A stretch of DNA of 64,000 bases from Xenorhabdus cabanillasii. Its GTDB lineage: Bacteria > Pseudomonadota > Gammaproteobacteria > Enterobacterales > Enterobacteriaceae. Position numbers and translations under genes: made by a program. The first letter of the stretch is position 1, and each line of letters opens with the position of its first letter. Location of the stretch: NCBI RefSeq assembly GCF_003386665.1, contig NZ_QTUB01000001.1, forward strand, positions 3,100,001-3,164,000. The letters are read 5' to 3'. The notes under the pieces were generated by a model. The model was not told where the DNA came from, ran no database searches, and saw nothing but the letters and a program-made list of their open reading frames with translations. Shown piece after piece: positions 60,657 through 64,000 of this stretch.

Positions 60657-61463
60657 TTATCGCTGTGTTGCTGATTTCATAGAGCGGACAAATATCGTAA
60701 TTTTTTCCAACATAATTTGAGGTTGATGTAAATTATTCTCAATGATATTTACCACAGCAGAGCCTGAAATAGCACCGGCAGCTCCACTATTGATGACAGA
60801 TATAACTTGCTCTGGTTCAGAAATGCCGAACCCTTGTAGTGCAGGTGCTGCATGGTATTGTTTTAGTTTATTAACCAAATGTGTTAATGGTTGTTTCATC
60901 CGATTTTGAGTTCCTGTAATACCTGCTCTTGATAGCAGATAAGTGTAACCGCGTCCGAATGAGGCAATTTCACGTAGTAAATTATCATCTGCATTGGGTG
61001 GGCAAATGAAGATCGGCGCAATGTCATATTTTATGGCCGCTGAATAAAAAGGGCGTGATTCAGATAATGGCACATCAGCAATCAGAACCGAATCAACCCC
61101 CGCTTTTTTACAGCAGTTATAAAATTCATCTATTCCATTATGAAATATTAGATTTGCATACATCAGCAGACCGATTGGAATATCAGGATGTTTTGTCCGA
61201 ATTTGTGCCAATAACTCAAAACATAATGTTGGTGTGACTTTGGCAGATAACGCACGCAGATTAGCATTTTGAATCGTCGGGCCATCTGCAAGAGGGTCGG
61301 AAAATGGAATGCCGATTTCTAAGGCATCGGATCCACCAGAAATGAGAGCGTCGATAATATCTAAAGATAATTCAGGATTAGGATCACCGAGAGTGACAAA
61401 GGGAACGAAAGCGCCTTGATTTTGTTTTTCTAATTTTTTAAATAACAATTCGTAACGTTCCAT
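60657..61463 (-). CDS. trpA: Tryptophan synthase alpha chain
   Basis: 268 residues, the E. coli length. It cleaves indole-3-glycerol phosphate to indole for TrpB. Catalytic Glu is in [29 protein letters not shown] and Asp in [12 protein letters not shown]. The start ATG overlaps the trpB stop by one base (TGATG), so translation is coupled. A weak hairpin near 60617-60645 may end the operon. Confidence 0.98.
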   Translation of the reverse strand: MERYELLFKKLEKQNQGAFVPFVTLGDPNPELSLDIIDALISGGSDALEIGIPFSDPLADGPTIQNANLRALSAKVTPTLCFELLAQIRTKHPDIPIGLLMYANLIFHNGIDEFYNCCKKAGVDSVLIADVPLSESRPFYSAAIKYDIAPIFICPPNADDNLLREIASFGRGYTYLLSRAGITGTQNRMKQPLTHLVNKLKQYHAAPALQGFGISEPEQVISVINSGAAGAISGSAVVNIIENNLHQPQIMLEKITIFVRSMKSATQR

Positions 61464-62653
61464 CAGATTTCCCCTCTTGATTTCAAAATATTATGAACGG
61501 TAAAGATATCTTTGTCGCCACGACCGGATAAGTTGACAATTAATAATTGCTCTTTATTCGGTTCCTGACGGATCATTTTCAAGGCGTAGGCAAGCGCATG
61601 TGAAGATTCTAAGGCCGGAATAATACCTTCATTAAGTGATAGTGCCTGGAACGCATCCAGTGCTTCATTATCAGTAATAGAAACATAATCGGCTCGCCCA
61701 ATACTGTTAAGATAGGCATGTTGAGGGCCAACGGAAGGAAAATCCAATCCGGCAGAGATGGAATATGACTCTTCTATTTGCCCATTTTCTGTCTGCATGA
61801 TTGGTGATTTCATGCCAAAGTAAATTCCTAACTTACCGTGTTTTAATGGCGCACCATGCTCGCCGGTTTCAATACCATGCCCGGCGGGTTCAACACCAAT
61901 CAGGCGAACATGGGTTTCTGGAATGAATTCCGCAAATAATCCAATAGCATTTGAGCCACCACCAATACAGGCAATGACAGCATCAGGCAGGCGTCCTTCT
62001 TTTTCCAAAATCTGGGTCTTGGCTTCTTCACCAATCATGCGCTGAAATTCACGTACCATTGTGGGGTAAGGGTGTGGACCAGCAGCGGTTCCGAGCAAAT
62101 AATGTGCTTTATCATAGCTGCCGGACCAGTCACGCATGGCTTCGTTACAGGCATCTTTTAGTGTTGCGGAGCCACTGTGAACAGGAATGATTTCAGCTCC
62201 CATAAGGCGCATACGGAATACATTGGGAGATTGACGTTCAGTATCTTTTGCTCCCATGTAGATGCGGCATTTCAAACCTAAAAGCGCGCATGCCAGGGCA
62301 GTTGCCACACCATGTTGACCAGCACCCGTTTCAGCAATAATTTCTTCTTTTCCCATCCGTTTTGCCAGTAATGCTTGCCCTAAAACCTGATTGGTTTTGT
62401 GTGCTCCTCCGTGGAGTAAATCTTCTCGTTTCAGATATAAACGGGTTTTTGTGCCTTTGGTTAAATTTTGACATAGTGTTAAAGCCGTAGGACGGCCTGC
62501 ATAGTTTTTCAATAAATCATAAAATGCTTGTTGAAATTCAGGATCATTCTTTGCCTCAATAAATGCTTCTTCTAATTGATCAAGAGCAGGGATTAGGATC
62601 TGGGGAACAAATTGCCCTCCAAAATCACCAAAATACGGATTTAACTTAGCCAT
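61463..62653 (-). CDS. trpB: Tryptophan synthase beta chain
   Basis: 396 residues. PLP enzyme joining indole and serine. The PLP lysine is in [20 protein letters not shown] (about residue 86), the glycine-rich phosphate loop in [15 protein letters not shown]. The start is [18 protein letters not shown]. It overlaps trpA and lies 80 bases after trpCF. Confidence 0.98.
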   Translation of the reverse strand: MAKLNPYFGDFGGQFVPQILIPALDQLEEAFIEAKNDPEFQQAFYDLLKNYAGRPTALTLCQNLTKGTKTRLYLKREDLLHGGAHKTNQVLGQALLAKRMGKEEIIAETGAGQHGVATALACALLGLKCRIYMGAKDTERQSPNVFRMRLMGAEIIPVHSGSATLKDACNEAMRDWSGSYDKAHYLLGTAAGPHPYPTMVREFQRMIGEEAKTQILEKEGRLPDAVIACIGGGSNAIGLFAEFIPETHVRLIGVEPAGHGIETGEHGAPLKHGKLGIYFGMKSPIMQTENGQIEESYSISAGLDFPSVGPQHAYLNSIGRADYVSITDNEALDAFQALSLNEGIIPALESSHALAYALKMIRQEPNKEQLLIVNLSGRGDKDIFTVHNILKSRGEI

Positions 62654-62733
62654 TATTTTTATTTCTCACTTTCTGTTTAAAATTTAACTGTCCGAATATT
62701 AGTCTGTTGAATATTGGTTTTCTGAAAATATGA

Positions 62734-64000
62734 CTAATAACAGCGTAATTGTTGGAATACTTGTTTTATTTTCTGGTTGCTTTTGATCCCCGGCCTGATT
62801 TCAACACCGGAATTAAAATCCAGTCCGTAACAACCCAGAGCTGCGGCCTGTCCACAGTTCTCTGCATTTAAACCACCTGCCAGTACACTGTTATGCTGAA
62901 AACTTTTGTCGATTAATTGCCAATCAAAGGTTTTTCCTGTACCTCCAGAGCCATTATCCAATAATAGGTGATCAATATTGGAATTAGATATATCGAAAAG
63001 CGTTTCTGCCTGTGACATATCAATCGCTTTCCAGATCTCACAATTTTCCGGTAGTACAGAACAGAGAGCATCAATGTAGGTTTGATCCTCATTACCATGC
63101 AATTGAACAGCTGTTAGTGAAAGATTACGGGCAGTATGATTGACGAATTCAATTGACTGATTCTGAAATACACCGACATATAACAAAGGGACTTCATTAA
63201 TGATTTGTTGTGCTTGTTGCAGGCTTACTTTACGCGGTGATTTTTCAGCAAAAATCAAACCACCATAAACGGCACCGGCTCGTAATGCTGCTTTAGCATC
63301 TTGTGAGCGGGTTAAACCGCAAACTTTATTGTCACCCAGAATCAGTCGCCGTAGAGCGAGATCCAAATCGGATTGAGCCATCAAAGCACTACCAATCAGG
63401 AATCCATGGGCAAATTGGCTTAATTCTCGTACTTGTTGATGGCGGTGAATACCGGATTCACTAATAACAATGGTATCTTCTGGCAAATTGGTGGCCAGTC
63501 TGCGGGTACGATCTAAATCTATAGATAAATCACGCAGATCCCGGTTATTAATACCAATCACTTTTGCACCCAGCACTATTGCCCGGCGGCGTTCCTCTTC
63601 GTTGCTGATTTCTGTTAATACCCCCATACCAAGGCCATGTGCCAGATCGGATAGTTGACGGTAGGTATCATCATCAAGAACAGAAAGCATCAACAAAATG
63701 GCATCGGCCTGATAATAGCGGGCAAGGTAAACCTGATAAGGATCAATAATGAAATCCTTACACAGAATGGGTTGATGTACAGCTGCACTGACTATGCGAA
63801 GAAAATCATAACTGCCCTGGAAATACTTTTCGTCAGTCAGTACAGAAATCGCTGCTGCGTAGGGTTGGTAATTTTTGGCAACGCGCACTGGATCGAAATC
63901 TGTGCGTATCAGGCCTTTTGAAGGAGAAGCCTTTTTGCATTCCAGAATAAAAACCGTCTGTTTGTCAGTCAGAGCCTGATAAAACTGACGGTGGCTTGGT
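62734..64000 (-). CDS. trpC: Bifunctional indole-3-glycerol-phosphate synthase/PRA isomerase TrpCF (5' partial)
   Basis: 422 codons are in the window; the N-terminus is beyond base 64000. The TrpC domain (FILECKKASPSKGLIRTDFD, then VIGINNRDLRDLSIDL and ISESGIHRHQQV) is followed by the TrpF domain (NKVCGLTRSQDAKAALRAG, AVQLHGNEDQ, LAGGLNAENCGQA). Together they convert phosphoribosyl anthranilate to indole-3-glycerol phosphate. Fusion of C and F is the enterobacterial arrangement. trpD and trpE should lie to the right. Confidence 0.96.
   Translation of the reverse strand, partial: PSHRQFYQALTDKQTVFILECKKASPSKGLIRTDFDPVRVAKNYQPYAAAISVLTDEKYFQGSYDFLRIVSAAVHQPILCKDFIIDPYQVYLARYYQADAILLMLSVLDDDTYRQLSDLAHGLGMGVLTEISNEEERRRAIVLGAKVIGINNRDLRDLSIDLDRTRRLATNLPEDTIVISESGIHRHQQVRELSQFAHGFLIGSALMAQSDLDLALRRLILGDNKVCGLTRSQDAKAALRAGAVYGGLIFAEKSPRKVSLQQAQQIINEVPLLYVGVFQNQSIEFVNHTARNLSLTAVQLHGNEDQTYIDALCSVLPENCEIWKAIDMSQAETLFDISNSNIDHLLLDNGSGGTGKTFDWQLIDKSFQHNSVLAGGLNAENCGQAAALGCYGLDFNSGVEIRPGIKSNQKIKQVFQQLRCY

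Overview
The window looks like a chromosomal segment of an AT-rich gammaproteobacterium of the Morganellaceae, most likely Photorhabdus or close to it (Xenorhabdus is the main alternative). The reasons are protein-level similarity to Escherichia coli core genes, an E. coli-like order in blocks (zntB-fnrS-ttcA; dsbB/nhaB/fadR; dadA-dadX; gapA-yeaD; msrB-yeaC; ansA-pncA; sppA/ydjA/topB/xthA; tRNA-Tyr/purU/ychJ/galU; hns/tdk/adhE/opp; yciU/clsA/yciY/tonB/yciA/yciB/yciC/ompW/trp), low GC between genes, a palindromic intergenic repeat, and orphan type VI and phage-tail genes. The genus call is an inference from recall, not from a search.

Left edge (1-7100): a type VI secretion (T6SS) spike island read leftwards, with two VgrG spike proteins and a DUF2169/pentapeptide-repeat protein that runs off the window. 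The two vgrG genes share a short leader motif and end in different repeat-built beta-helical tails. 7100-15000: tpx, an OppA/MppA-type binding protein, zntB, an FnrS small RNA with a well-placed FNR site, ttcA, dsbB, nhaB and fadR. 15000-28700: alanine catabolism (dadA-dadX), glycolysis and repair (gapA, yeaD, msrB, yeaC), amide metabolism (ansA-pncA), sppA, ydjA, topB, xthA. selD, expected between ydjA and topB, is absent.

28700-40700: an orphan LysR-type regulator, tRNA-Tyr with its stringent-type promoter and an rtT-like 3' tail repeat, purU, ychJ, a UDP-sugar operon galU-ugd-UDP-glucuronate epimerase (galU carries a one-base excess in an A8 run near its start), hns, tdk, and a decayed adhE that has lost about 220 N-terminal codons and has a frameshift in another homopolymer. 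40700-48200: complete oligopeptide permease operon with two tandem oppA genes. 48200-50700: a small accessory patch (orphan phage tail-fibre gene and a decayed IS1-like element) between oppF and yciU.

50700-64000: yciU, clsA, yciY, tonB with a Fur box, then an inserted low-GC gene that looks like a papain-fold cysteine hydrolase or deamidase effector, followed by yciA, yciB, an inserted SulP transporter, yciC, ompW with a consensus FNR box, a BON-domain lipoprotein and the end of the tryptophan operon (trpCF-trpB-trpA). Regulatory sites for oxygen (three FNR-type boxes), carbon (two perfect CRP palindromes) and iron (Fur) can be read directly. The most noteworthy items are the candidate effector between tonB and yciA, the VgrG/DUF2169 module, the structured repeat beside tRNA-Tyr, and the homopolymer frameshifts in galU and adhE.
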